Shown piece after piece: positions 45,307 to 54,084 of a stretch of DNA of 64,000 nucleotides. The first letter of the stretch is position 1. Each line of letters opens with the position of its first letter. A program made the translations under genes and the position numbers. This DNA comes from Ruminococcus sp. Marseille-P6503 (lineage in GTDB: Bacteria > Bacillota > Clostridia > Oscillospirales > Ruminococcaceae): contig NZ_UWPB01000001.1 of NCBI RefSeq assembly GCF_900604945.1, positions 1,116,001 through 1,180,000 on the forward strand, given 5' to 3'. The notes beneath the pieces are model-generated. The model did no database searches. It had not been told where the DNA came from and saw only the letters and a program-made list of their open reading frames with translations.

Positions 45307-46731
45307 ATGACAAATGCATTCAAACGTAAAGCCGCAGCGGTTCTTGCGCTGACTATGACGCTGAGCTTTGCCGCCTGCGGAAACAAATCAGACGACAGCT
45401 CGTCCTCCACGCCGGAAAAAAAGCTTAAAGAGTCTCAGCAGGAGATAATCCATAGGCTTGCAGACAGTATTACGGATAAAAGACAGCTTGAAAACACCGA
45501 AATAGACTGGTTCTCTTTCTATGACATCAATCCGACATCTTCGGCTGATAAGGAAATAGGCGTCGACCTTGCTCTGTTCCAGACAATATATAACGGCAAG
45601 ATCAATTACATTCAGACCACATGGGATACCAAGTTTGATGATCTCGCTTCACTGATAATGTCAAACAATTCTCCGGATTTCATCGGCGCGGACGATATGG
45701 ACGTTTTTCCGAAAGGCGCGATTAAGAACATGATCGATCCTATAGACGACTATATTGATTTCAGCGATCCGTTATGGTCGGATGTGAAAGCGGCTTCTGA
45801 TCAGTTTATGTATAAGGAAAAGCATTATGTTGCCGTTTCAAGAGTTGAGCCTTGCTATGTTGTTATTTACAACAAAAACGTTATAGAGAGCGAAGGCTTT
45901 GACGATCCGGCAGAGCTTTATGCAAACGGCGAGTGGAACTGGGATACGTTTTCAGAGATGTGTACAGAATTTACTGACGCTGAAAAAGACAAATACGCCC
46001 TTGACGGCTGGTATTATGAAAAAGCAATTACAGCTTCTACAGGCAAGCCGCTGGTCGGTATGGAAGACGGAAAGATCGTAAACAATATATCAAGCCCCGA
46101 AATCGCGAAGGCTCAGAATATGATGTACGAGCTTCAGAAAAACGGAGTGGTTTATCCCAAGAATGAAAACAACTGGCAGGTAAGGGGAAATACATACGGT
46201 CAGGGAATCGCCTCAGGAGAAACACTTTTTTATCCTATAGGCTTCTGGTCAATAGAAGACGCGCCGTCAGTTACCGCTCCATACGGCGATATCTCAGCAG
46301 GAGAGGTTATGTTTGTTCCCATTCCGTGCGCGGCCGACAGCGAAGCTCAGTATGTTCCTTCAAGAGTTCACGGCTACTGCATAGTTAAAGACGCCAAGAA
46401 TCCCGAAGGAGTCGCCGCGTGGCTTGACTGCACCAGATACGCGGAAATTGATGAGGCGGCTCACAACGTTGTTCTCGAACAGCTGCAGACTGATTATGGT
46501 TGGACAGATGAAATGCTCGAAATGCGAGATACTATTTACGATCTGGCGGAGCAGCACCCTGTATTTGAATTCAGCGAGGGTATATCGCCCGATGTTACAT
46601 CGCTGACAGACACCATAATCAAGGGTACTATGAATCCTGCGGGCACAACAACCTGGTCGGAAATCGTTTCGTCGAACGAGCAGGCTCTTGATTTCCTCAT
46701 TACCGAGGCGCAGGAAAATATTGATTCCTGA
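45307..46731 (+). CDS. ABC-type extracellular solute-binding lipoprotein
   Basis: About 474 residues. The signal ends in the lipobox LSFAAC, then a Ser/Asp linker. GVDLALFQTIYNGKINYIQTTW, then WDTFSEMCTEFTDAEKDKYALDGWYYE and WLDCTRYAE follow the family-1 (carbohydrate) solute-binding pattern. GAAAGGAACG precedes the ATG. It should deliver an oligosaccharide to an ABC importer, but no permease or ATPase gene is in the window. It is cotranscribed with the sortase-type surface protein. Confidence 0.82.
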   Translation: MTNAFKRKAAAVLALTMTLSFAACGNKSDDSSSSTPEKKLKESQQEIIHRLADSITDKRQLENTEIDWFSFYDINPTSSADKEIGVDLALFQTIYNGKINYIQTTWDTKFDDLASLIMSNNSPDFIGADDMDVFPKGAIKNMIDPIDDYIDFSDPLWSDVKAASDQFMYKEKHYVAVSRVEPCYVVIYNKNVIESEGFDDPAELYANGEWNWDTFSEMCTEFTDAEKDKYALDGWYYEKAITASTGKPLVGMEDGKIVNNISSPEIAKAQNMMYELQKNGVVYPKNENNWQVRGNTYGQGIASGETLFYPIGFWSIEDAPSVTAPYGDISAGEVMFVPIPCAADSEAQYVPSRVHGYCIVKDAKNPEGVAAWLDCTRYAEIDEAAHNVVLEQLQTDYGWTDEMLEMRDTIYDLAEQHPVFEFSEGISPDVTSLTDTIIKGTMNPAGTTTWSEIVSSNEQALDFLITEAQENIDS

Positions 46732-46810
46732 TAAACTTTGCAGCGGCTGCAAACGGTTTTAACAGCTCGTATTATCAAGCCTTATAAATAATTGCCGCGT
46801 CTGCAAAATA

Positions 46811-46860
46811 AAAAAATACCGCGCAAAACCGCTGTCTGGTCTTTGCGCGGTATTTTTTTA
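46811..46860. terminator. Strong bidirectional terminator
   Basis: A 17-bp perfect stem (46811-46827 with 46842-46858) with a T-run on both strands. It ends the solute-binding gene and probably the EIIA gene. Confidence 0.92.
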
Positions 46861-46974
46861 TATCAGCTTATTCACAGCTGTAAAAATTATTATTCATATG
46901 AAACTCCGCGACTTACAAAAATATCCGCTGACGCGGAAAGCAGCGGATATTGCTCCCATACCAAAGCAGCCGTA

Positions 46975-47466
46975 TCACAGAGTATACTTCATCACCGGAA
47001 TATCCGGACTGTCTATTACCCCCGTTTTGAGGCTGTAGGATTTTAAAATCTCACTGTTTGTAATTATAACCGCGATCGTCGGATCATATCCTTCATCGGC
47101 TGTCCCGTCAGGATCAGTTTCACATATACGCTGCCCCATCTCGATCTCATCTCCTACGCTTACTTCAGGATTTATACACAACATATCCCTTTTCGCGGTA
47201 TTCATTCCTATATGAATAAGCACAAGCAGTCCATCGCAGCTTTTTATATTTATTTCATGCCCGTCATTCGTTATATCCTTGACGACTCCCCTGACAGGAC
47301 TGCATACTCCTCCGGAGTTGGGTATAACTCCAAAACCGTCTCCCAGTATTTTTGACGAAAACACCATATCGTTGATTTTTTCAACGGGAATGATCTCTCC
47401 TGCCGTACAGGAGGTCAAATAGTTAAAATCGCGCTTTTTTTCCGACGATCTTTTAAAAAATGTCAT
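46975..47466 (-). CDS. PTS EIIA component, glucose type
   Basis: A 163-residue EIIA-Glc domain. GEIIPVEKINDMVFSSKILGDGFGVIPNSG, VCSPVRGVVKDITNDGHEI and LLVLIHIGMNTA, where the last His is the phosphorylation site, are signatures. It takes phosphate from HPr and passes it to an EIIB. No EIIB or EIIC is adjacent, so it serves a remote permease or is regulatory. ATG 47466 follows AGGTGG; the GTG four codons earlier is inside that site. Confidence 0.9.
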   Translation of the reverse strand: MTFFKRSSEKKRDFNYLTSCTAGEIIPVEKINDMVFSSKILGDGFGVIPNSGGVCSPVRGVVKDITNDGHEINIKSCDGLLVLIHIGMNTAKRDMLCINPEVSVGDEIEMGQRICETDPDGTADEGYDPTIAVIITNSEILKSYSLKTGVIDSPDIPVMKYTL

Positions 47467-47723
47467 CTGCCACACCACCTGTTTTGCAAAGCATAAACTT
47501 TTTCTCTATATTATTTTAACAAATTATTATGCGTTTTGCAATAGATATTAATATTTTTTTATTTAAAATCAGAAAATTTATAGCTTTTGACAACTTAAAC
47601 GTCTTTGTTTTTTAATTTTTTGTATAAAACACCATAAATCATTTACATTTAAAGCTGTTAAAACAGTATTCATCCCGGTATTCGCCGCTAAGCAAAGAAC
47701 CGATATTTTATTCTGAATTACAG
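47467..47723. other. Very AT-rich intergenic region
   Basis: Divergent spacer between the EIIA and ABC-F genes. Nothing beyond the ABC-F promoter was recognised. Confidence 0.4.
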
Positions 47724-47752
47724 TTGCAAACCCAAACAAAAAAAGGTATAAT
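47724..47752 (+). promoter_or_regulatory. ABC-F gene promoter
   Basis: TTGCAA (47724-47729), 17-bp spacer, TATAAT (47747-47752). Confidence 0.8.
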
Positions 47753-47755
47753 AAT

Positions 47756-47810
47756 AAGGCGGTAACCCTGCGGCGCTGTGCGAAACTGCGCATATGTCAG
47801 GTATCGCCTT
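47756..47810 (+). promoter_or_regulatory. Hairpin leader of the ABC-F gene
   Basis: AAGGCG (47756-47761) pairs with CGCCTT (47805-47810), with an inner CCTG/CAGG stem and a further GC-rich loop. It lies at the 5' end of the transcript, 24 nt before the start codon. Leaders of antibiotic-resistance ABC-F genes often control expression by attenuation, but no terminator tail is seen here. Confidence 0.45.
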
Positions 47811-47834
47811 GAATTCAGTATAGGAGTTATTATC

Positions 47835-49775
47835 ATGCTTGTAAACATAGAAAGCTTATATAAATATTTCAACGGAGAACCGCTGCTCAAAAATATTAAT
47901 CTGACCGTCGAAGATCATGAAACGGTAGGACTTATAGGCTCCAACGGCTGCGGAAAATCTACGCTTCTTAAGATCATAACAGGAAGCGAGGGCTTTGACA
48001 AAACGCCGGAAGGTTTCGGCTCAGTTTCAGTTTCGTCAAAAGCCACCGTCGGATTTTTACAGCAAAACAGCGGACTGAACTCAAATTCAACTATTGACGA
48101 GGAAATGCATAAGGCGTTCAGCCAGCTTTTAAACGTAAAAAAGCAGATGGAGGAGCTAGAAATAAAAATGTCCTCTATGAAGGGCGACGAGCTGGATTTT
48201 GTCAGTCAGGAATATTCACGGCTTGCGGCTTATTTCGAATCCCGCGACGGCTACATCATAGACGTAAAGATCAGACAGGTGCTTAACGGCATGGGCTTCG
48301 GCAGTACGCCGCCTGACAGGATAGTTTCATCTCTGTCCGGCGGAGAAAAGACCCGTCTTGCTCTGGCAAAGCTGCTGCTTGAGCAGCCTAATCTCCTGAT
48401 ACTTGACGAACCTACCAACCATCTGGATTTTCAGACGCTCATGTGGCTTGAGGATTACCTTAAAGGCTATAAAGGCTCTATTCTGATCGTTTCTCACGAC
48501 AGATATTTCCTTAATAAGGTCTGCACCAGAATATGCGAGATTGAAAACGGCAAACTTACCTCCTATAACGGAGATTATTCGGCGTTTCTGGTTCAGAAAA
48601 AAATGAACAGCGAACGTCAGCTGAAGGAATACGAGGCGCAGCAGAAGGAAATCGAAAAGCTTGAGGATTATATAGTCCGAAACAAAACCAGAGCCTCCAC
48701 GGCAAAAATGGCAAAATCACGCCAGCATATGCTTGACCGTATGGAACGGATCGAAAAGCCGACTATGTACGTCAAGCCTCCGAAAATAAAGCTGGAATAC
48801 GACATAGAGCCAACGAAGGATATCGTTCAGGTTATAGGCTGTCCCGTAAGCGTCGGAAGCGGAGATTCTGAAAAGCTTCTGGTCAAAAGCCTTGATCTTC
48901 ATATCAGACGCGGCGAGCACGCAGCTGTTATCGGTCCCAACGGCGTGGGAAAAACCACGATCTTAAAAATGATACAGGGGCTTATTCCTCATGAGAGCGG
49001 AAATATTATCTGGGGCGGCAACGTTAAGATCTCATATTTTGATCAGGAGCACAGCGCTCTGGATATGCGGGATACGGTAATAGGCTCTGTTGACCGAAAA
49101 TTTCCGCGTATGAGCGAGCTTGAAATACGAAAGGCTCTGGGCTCCGTACTTATAACCGGAGAAAACGTCTTTAAGCCGGTGTCCGTAATAAGCGGCGGCG
49201 AGCGTGCCAAGCTTTGCTTTGCTCTTATGGCGCTCAACAGGGGAAACGTTCTTATCCTGGACGAGCCTACAAACCACATTGATCTGAACACCAAGGAGGT
49301 GCTTGAGGAAGCTCTTGCCGAGTTCAAAGGCACAATAATTCTTGTTTCACACGACCGTTATCTGATAAATAAGGTCGCAGACAGAATAATCGAGGTCACG
49401 CCTGACGGTGCGCGCTCGTATGAAGGCAACTTCGACGCGTATGCAATGCGGTCGGAGGAGGAACGCAAAGCCGCCGAGCAGTCCGAACAGCAGAAAAAGC
49501 TGGAGCGCCAAAGGCAGGAGTATCTTGAAAACAAGCAAAAGCAGTACCGCTCCAAGGAGCAGCGCGCCGCCGACGCTAAAAGACGCGCAAGGATCAGGGA
49601 GCTTGAACAGGAAATAGAAGCTGCCGAAATAGCAATATTCAGGCTTGAACAGGAAATACAGGAGCCTGAAACCGCCTCGGATTTTTCACTTATGAGCGAA
49701 AAATGCACTCAGCTTGAAAAACTGCGCGCTCAGCTTGACGAAAAAATGGACGAGTGGGCGGCGTTGGAGGAATAG
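47835..49775 (+). CDS. ABC-F family ATPase (ribosome-acting)
   Basis: A 646-residue soluble protein with two ABC domains and no membrane segment. First domain: GLIGSNGCGKSTLLKI, LSGGEKTRLALAKLLL, LILDEPTNHLDFQTL. Second: VIGPNGVGKTTILKMI, ISGGERAKLCFALMA, LILDEPTNHIDL. The interdomain linker (about 245-320) is basic and helical, and a C-terminal coiled coil (about 555-640) follows. ABC-F proteins bind the ribosomal E site; some give antibiotic resistance, others are housekeeping (YdiF-like). I cannot tell which. AGGAG 8 nt upstream sets the ATG. Confidence 0.93.
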   Translation: MLVNIESLYKYFNGEPLLKNINLTVEDHETVGLIGSNGCGKSTLLKIITGSEGFDKTPEGFGSVSVSSKATVGFLQQNSGLNSNSTIDEEMHKAFSQLLNVKKQMEELEIKMSSMKGDELDFVSQEYSRLAAYFESRDGYIIDVKIRQVLNGMGFGSTPPDRIVSSLSGGEKTRLALAKLLLEQPNLLILDEPTNHLDFQTLMWLEDYLKGYKGSILIVSHDRYFLNKVCTRICEIENGKLTSYNGDYSAFLVQKKMNSERQLKEYEAQQKEIEKLEDYIVRNKTRASTAKMAKSRQHMLDRMERIEKPTMYVKPPKIKLEYDIEPTKDIVQVIGCPVSVGSGDSEKLLVKSLDLHIRRGEHAAVIGPNGVGKTTILKMIQGLIPHESGNIIWGGNVKISYFDQEHSALDMRDTVIGSVDRKFPRMSELEIRKALGSVLITGENVFKPVSVISGGERAKLCFALMALNRGNVLILDEPTNHIDLNTKEVLEEALAEFKGTIILVSHDRYLINKVADRIIEVTPDGARSYEGNFDAYAMRSEEERKAAEQSEQQKKLERQRQEYLENKQKQYRSKEQRAADAKRRARIRELEQEIEAAEIAIFRLEQEIQEPETASDFSLMSEKCTQLEKLRAQLDEKMDEWAALEE

Positions 49776-49979
49776 TCTGCCGCTGTCAGGAAAATACTTA
49801 CGATCCGCCGGCTTCGGGGAATCTCAAGCCTTTCACCCGAACAACCGCAGCTGAGTATAATAGCATTATAACGGCGCGGGAAAATTTATGGCGTATCGGA
49901 ACAGCCGGCATACGCCGCAAGCCTTTAACAACGCGTAGTTTTTTCCCGTAACGCTGAAACCAAGGCAGGAGGGATATAT

Positions 49980-50516
49980 TTGGACGTTCAGCCTATTTCA
50001 GACAACAGCGCGATGATCGTTCTGACAGCGTCGGAGGCTTCACAGCTGGGAATAAATTTCAAAAGCTTTGAAAAGGAAAACCCGGAAACCAAATCGTTTC
50101 TGACATATACGCTTGCAATTTTGCAGGAAGCCGGTCTTTTCAGCTCCTCCGCGGCTTCCGTTTCGGTTGAGGTATACGAGCAAAGCGACGACGGACTTGT
50201 GATCTATTTATCCGCCGCAGACAAACCCAAGCCTGCCCCCAACCCGACGCTCATAGGCTTCTGCGCAAAGACTCCTTCCTTCTTTTTTGATAATTCCTCG
50301 TATATACTGGAAGCCCTTCGGGACAGAATCATCTCCTCCGAGCTTTACGAAATAAACGGCGGCTACGCGCTGATACTGGGACTTAACTGCACAAAATCCA
50401 CAGCTCAGCGCAGACTATCAGGGCTGCCCGCAAACATAACCAACCGTATCAAAGCCGAAAAAATAAGGGAGTACGGAAATTTGCTTTCCGACTCCCCGTT
50501 CAGCTTATTTATCTGA
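49980..50516 (+). CDS. MecA-like adaptor protein
   Basis: A 178-residue protein. The N-terminus (QPISDNSAMIVLTASEASQLGINF, then TYTLAILQEAGLFS) parallels the MecA N-terminal substrate domain, and the C-terminus (NSSYILEALRDRIISSELYEINGGYALILGL, ending IREYG) parallels the MecA C-terminal domain that binds ClpC. It is shorter than Bacillus MecA (about 220). It may bring proteins to ClpCP for degradation. TTG start with GGAGGG 6 nt upstream. Its 3' end overlaps the convergent rpe gene by 8 bp. The 204 bp upstream show no gene. Confidence 0.72.
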   Translation: MDVQPISDNSAMIVLTASEASQLGINFKSFEKENPETKSFLTYTLAILQEAGLFSSSAASVSVEVYEQSDDGLVIYLSAADKPKPAPNPTLIGFCAKTPSFFFDNSSYILEALRDRIISSELYEINGGYALILGLNCTKSTAQRRLSGLPANITNRIKAEKIREYGNLLSDSPFSLFI

Positions 50517-51153
50517 GCGACCTGACAGCCTCGGACATATCCTCAGCATTAAAAATATAAGAACCCGAAACCAGAACATCTGCGCCGCATTCACGGACCA
50601 TAGCAGATGTTTCTTTGTTTATGCCGCCGTCCACCTGAATGATCACATCAAGCTTATTGTCGTCGATATACTTCCTGAGCTCCTTGACCTTATGAAGCGT
50701 TTCAGGCAGAAATACCTGCCCCCCGAAGCCGGGCTCCACGGTCATTACAAGCACCATGTCAACGCTGTGAAGATACGGAATTATCATGGAAACAGGCGTC
50801 GCCGGCTTTACAGACAATCCTGCCCTGAGATTTCTAGACCTGATTTTATCTATCACCGTCTGCGTGTCGGAAGCCGCCTCAAAATGAAAGGTTATTCCGT
50901 TTACGCCGAGATCGGCGTAATTATCAATATATCTTATGGGATCCATTATCATAAGATGAGCGTCTACGGGAAGCGTTATAAGCTTGGATACGCTTTTAAG
51001 CACCGGCTCTCCGAACGAGATATTCCTTACAAACATACCGTCCATTACGTCGTAATGTATCCAGTCGGCTCCCGACTTCTCGGCGCGTTTTATATTGTCG
51101 GCAAGATAAGCAAAATCCGCCGCGAGCAAAGAAGCGGCAATTATAGTTTTCAA
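50509..51153 (-). CDS. rpe: Ribulose-phosphate 3-epimerase
   Basis: A 214-residue TIM-barrel epimerase linking ribulose-5-P and xylulose-5-P. IIAASLLAADFAYLADNI, DWIHYDVMDGMFVRNISFG, DAHLMIMDP, MTVEPGFGGQVFLPE and IQVDGGINKET are signatures; the metal ligands H and D are in place. It would take xylulose-5-P from the arabinose pathway into the pentose phosphate pathway. It overlaps the MecA-like gene tail to tail. Confidence 0.96.
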   Translation of the reverse strand: MKTIIAASLLAADFAYLADNIKRAEKSGADWIHYDVMDGMFVRNISFGEPVLKSVSKLITLPVDAHLMIMDPIRYIDNYADLGVNGITFHFEAASDTQTVIDKIRSRNLRAGLSVKPATPVSMIIPYLHSVDMVLVMTVEPGFGGQVFLPETLHKVKELRKYIDDNKLDVIIQVDGGINKETSAMVRECGADVLVSGSYIFNAEDMSEAVRSLR

Positions 51154-51266
51154 TATGATCCCCCGATCCGATTTAATAAATTAATACAGTTTAATTATAT
51201 ACCATTACCGCTTCAAAGTCAATACGCGCCGCCCTGATATTGACGGTTTTATGCCGACCGAAAGCC

Positions 51267-51415
51267 CTATTTACAATCAGCGGAGTTTTTCGCGTAAAAC
51301 CCTTCCGCAAGCTCCGCCAGTCTTTCCGGCGCGTCGGCGTTGACCTCATGCCCCGAGTTTTCCACAAAGCGCAGCTCAGCGTCCGGCAGCATTTGAGCAA
51401 GCTTTACCCTCAGCA
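51267..51415 (-). pseudogene. Truncated C-terminus of an alpha/beta-hydrolase
   Basis: On the minus strand the frame reads VKLAQMLPDAELRFVENSGH, then EVNADAPERLAELAEGFYAK and a stop at 51267-51269. This is the typical C-terminal segment of alpha/beta-hydrolases, including the catalytic His in SGHEVN. The rest of the enzyme is missing: the frame is cut exactly where the YfbR-type gene ends (stop at 51410). It is a remnant, probably of a deletion. Confidence 0.7.
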
Positions 51416-51991
51416 CTGCTCGTCAAGGGTAAGATTATAGGAGGGCATAAATTCCTCCAGAAAAACCTCCGCCTCGGGAACGTTAAGCCTGTGAACGGCC
51501 TCAAGCGTGCTTTTCTCTGCCGAGGCAAAATCCGAATTTCCCATTCTCCGTTCCTCAACGCATTTTATCAGAGCCGATATCTTATCAGCCGCCTTTACCA
51601 GCGTCCAAAGCTCCCGATCCTCTTTGCCGGCAAAGAAAACCTCGCTGTATTCCTCTTTCAGATCGTCGGGAAGATAGGATAAAAGCTGACAAAGAGCCTT
51701 GTTTTCAATTTCGCCGTAAGCGCTTTTTATATCCTTATTATAATATTTTACAGGAGTAGGCAGATCGCCGGTTATTATCTCCGAAACGTCGTGATATAAA
51801 GCGATAAGAGCGCAGCGCTCAGCGTTTACATTGCCGCCGAACCGCTTATTGCGCAGCAAGGCAAGCGCGTGGGCAATAAAAGCGGTTTCAATTGAATGCT
51901 CGCTTATATTTTCAGGTATCGTATTTCTCATCAGCGACCAGCGATTGATATATTTCATGCGGGATATAACCGCAAAAAACTTACTTTCCAT
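51410..51991 (-). CDS. HD-domain 5'-deoxynucleotidase, YfbR-like
   Basis: A 193-residue HD phosphohydrolase. The N-terminal MKYINRWSLMRNTIPENISEHSIETAFIAH, ALYHDVSEIITGDLPTPVKY and VKAADKISALIKCVEERR supply the H..HD..D metal ligands of the YfbR family, which dephosphorylates deoxyribonucleoside monophosphates. The start is ATG 51991 (MESKFFAVISRMK) with AGAGGA upstream. The C-terminus ends LTLDEQC right at a junction with a broken hydrolase gene, so its last residues might be altered, although length fits the family. Confidence 0.88.
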   Translation of the reverse strand: MESKFFAVISRMKYINRWSLMRNTIPENISEHSIETAFIAHALALLRNKRFGGNVNAERCALIALYHDVSEIITGDLPTPVKYYNKDIKSAYGEIENKALCQLLSYLPDDLKEEYSEVFFAGKEDRELWTLVKAADKISALIKCVEERRMGNSDFASAEKSTLEAVHRLNVPEAEVFLEEFMPSYNLTLDEQC

Positions 51992-52053
51992 CTGAAAATC
52001 CTCTTTTAAAAAAATGACGGACGAATACCGTCCGCCGTATTTATTCAGTTTTA

Positions 52054-53295
52054 TCAAACCTTAATTATACTGAGCAGCACGCCCGCCGCAACCGCGGAGC
52101 CGATAACTCCGGCAACGTTGGGTCCCATAGCGTGCATAAGCAGATAGTTCGTCGGAACCTCCTCCTGACCTACCTTCTGAGAAACTCTGGCCGCCATAGG
52201 AACCGCGGAAACTCCGGCGGAACCGATAAGCGGATTTACCTTGCCCTTTGTAGCTATATACATTATCTTTCCGAAAAGAACGCCGCAGGCCGTTCCAAGT
52301 GAGAAGGCTATAACTCCCAGCAGGATAACCTTGCCGAACGACAGCGTAAGTATCTTGTCCGCGCGCGTCGTTGCGCCTACGGATACGCCAAGAAAGATAG
52401 TTATAATGTTCATAAGCTCATTCTGAGCGGTTTTCGCGATTCTGTCGCAGCAGCCGCTTTCCTTAAGAAGATTTCCGAACATAAGCATACCGACCAGCGG
52501 CGCGGCTGACGGAACCATAAGAGAGATCAGAACTGTTACAAGTATAGGGAAGATGAGTTTTTCAACCTTAGAAACCTGCCTCAGCTGACCCATTACCACC
52601 GAACGCTCTTTCTTTGTTGTAAGCGCTTTCATTATAGGCGGCTGGATAATAGGCACAAGCGCCATGTAGGTGTAAGCCGCAAGCGCTATCGTTCCTACTC
52701 CTATGCTGTCAGTTTTGGACAGAAGCTTTGAGGACACATAAATCGCCGTAGGACCGTCGGCTCCTCCGATAATCGCGATGGAACCGCACTCGGCGGCAGT
52801 CATGCCCAGAACCGCGGCGCCTATAAACGTAAAGAAGATACCGCCCTGAGCCGCGGCGCCGAGGAGAAAGCTTTTGGGATTTGCGATCAAAGGGCCGAAA
52901 TCGGTCATAGCGCCTATTCCCAGGAATATCAGCGGAGGATATATCTGAAGCTTTACGCCCATATACAAAATATCCAGCAGTCCTCCGTGCTGCAAGACTC
53001 GCCCGTAATCAATATAGTGGTCGTTTATAACGCCTCCGCGTTCTTCAGCCTCGATATAGTCCCAGAACTCCGGATGATACATCTCGGCAAACGGAAGATT
53101 CGTAAGCAGCATACCGAAAGAAATCGGCAGAAGCAGCAGCGGTTCAAAGCCCTTGGCTATAGCTAAGTACATAAATAAAAACGATATCAGGATCATTATT
53201 ATGTTCTTCCAGCCGTCGTCAGCTATAAATCCCGCAAATCCGGATTCGCGGGCCAGATCTGCCATAGTTTCAAGGAAATTGCTTATTATTCCCAT
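52054..53295 (-). CDS. Sodium ion-translocating decarboxylase, beta subunit
   Basis: A 413-residue polytopic membrane protein, the Na+ channel part of oxaloacetate/methylmalonyl-CoA/glutaconyl-CoA decarboxylases. FLGIGAMTDFGPLIANPKSFLLGAAAQ, IIGGADGPTAIYVSSKL (with the Asp of the Na+ site) and GTACGVLFGKIMYIATKGKVNPLIGSAGVSAVPMAARVSQ are signatures. It couples decarboxylation to Na+ export. The carboxyltransferase (alpha) and biotin carrier genes are not here. It follows the gamma subunit gene by 48 bp. Confidence 0.93.
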   Translation of the reverse strand: MGIISNFLETMADLARESGFAGFIADDGWKNIIMILISFLFMYLAIAKGFEPLLLLPISFGMLLTNLPFAEMYHPEFWDYIEAEERGGVINDHYIDYGRVLQHGGLLDILYMGVKLQIYPPLIFLGIGAMTDFGPLIANPKSFLLGAAAQGGIFFTFIGAAVLGMTAAECGSIAIIGGADGPTAIYVSSKLLSKTDSIGVGTIALAAYTYMALVPIIQPPIMKALTTKKERSVVMGQLRQVSKVEKLIFPILVTVLISLMVPSAAPLVGMLMFGNLLKESGCCDRIAKTAQNELMNIITIFLGVSVGATTRADKILTLSFGKVILLGVIAFSLGTACGVLFGKIMYIATKGKVNPLIGSAGVSAVPMAARVSQKVGQEEVPTNYLLMHAMGPNVAGVIGSAVAAGVLLSIIKV

Positions 53296-53343
53296 TAAAA
53301 ATTCACTTTCCTTTCAAAATAAAATGCAAATCCATCAATAAGC

Positions 53344-53769
53344 TTAAAATGGTCTTGTATTATCGGCAATTCCGGCGGCAGCCCAGGCGTTTCTCTGCGG
53401 CTTGACCGTTTTAACGCTTTTAAGCGCAAGCCTCTTTCCGCTCTGAGCGCTCATCGCTTCAATAGCGCCCATAATGACAGCTACGACCTCTTCCTCTATT
53501 CCGTCCTCAATGACAGGAGCGGGCGGAACGGCTTCTGCCGGCTTGTTTACCGACGGAGCGGCGTTTTCCGCCTTTTTCTTATTTTCCTTTCTTCTGTTGA
53601 CAGCTTCAAAAAGCTTTCCGTAAAGCGTAACGAAAAGAACCAGCAGGATAAGGCCGATAAATACTACCACCATTCCGGTTATTACTACGGAAGTAACCGT
53701 AGCTCCCGACAGATTCTTATCCGAACCGTGAATGACATTTTCGGAAAGAACATTAATTAGCCCATACAT
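53344..53769 (-). CDS. OadG-family sodium pump decarboxylase gamma subunit
   Basis: A 141-residue protein with one N-terminal membrane segment (VVITGMVVVFIGLILLVLFV, about 28-48), a Lys/Ala/Pro linker and a C-terminal AIEAMSAQSGKRLAL then PQRNAWAAAGIADNTRPF, the latter typical of OadG-like subunits. It holds the decarboxylase complex together at the membrane. AAAGGAG precedes the ATG. It is the first gene of a two-gene unit with the beta subunit. Confidence 0.88.
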   Translation of the reverse strand: MYGLINVLSENVIHGSDKNLSGATVTSVVITGMVVVFIGLILLVLFVTLYGKLFEAVNRRKENKKKAENAAPSVNKPAEAVPPAPVIEDGIEEEVVAVIMGAIEAMSAQSGKRLALKSVKTVKPQRNAWAAAGIADNTRPF

Positions 53770-53856
53770 ATTGCAGCTACTCCTTTATTTAAATTAAGGC
53801 GTATAAAACGCGTATCCATAGGGCGGAAGCCCTCATAAACACATCAATTACTATTT

Positions 53857-53885
53857 ATTATACACTATTTTCACACAGATTACAA
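53857..53885 (-). promoter_or_regulatory. Promoter of the oadG-oadB unit
   Basis: On the minus strand TTGTAA (53880-53885), 17-bp spacer, TATAAT (53857-53862). Confidence 0.75.
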
Positions 53886-54019
53886 GACCCAATCACGCAT
53901 TTTTTATATAAAAAATTATTAATAGTTCCGCTTGCCGTATAGCTTATTACCAACGTTCCGCCTTGCGTGAGATACGGATCAAACCTAAAATCCGACTTCG
54001 CGAATTAACAAATAAACCT

Positions 54020-54047
54020 TTGCATTTTATTTAAAATGTGCTATACT
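54020..54047 (+). promoter_or_regulatory. Promoter of the mscS-like gene
   Basis: TTGCAT (54020-54025), 16-bp spacer, TATACT (54042-54047) with extended -10 TG. The 130 bp between this and the divergent promoter show nothing else. Confidence 0.7.
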
Positions 54048-54084
54048 GTTCTTATAACAGTTCACGGATAAAAGGAGTTTTATT

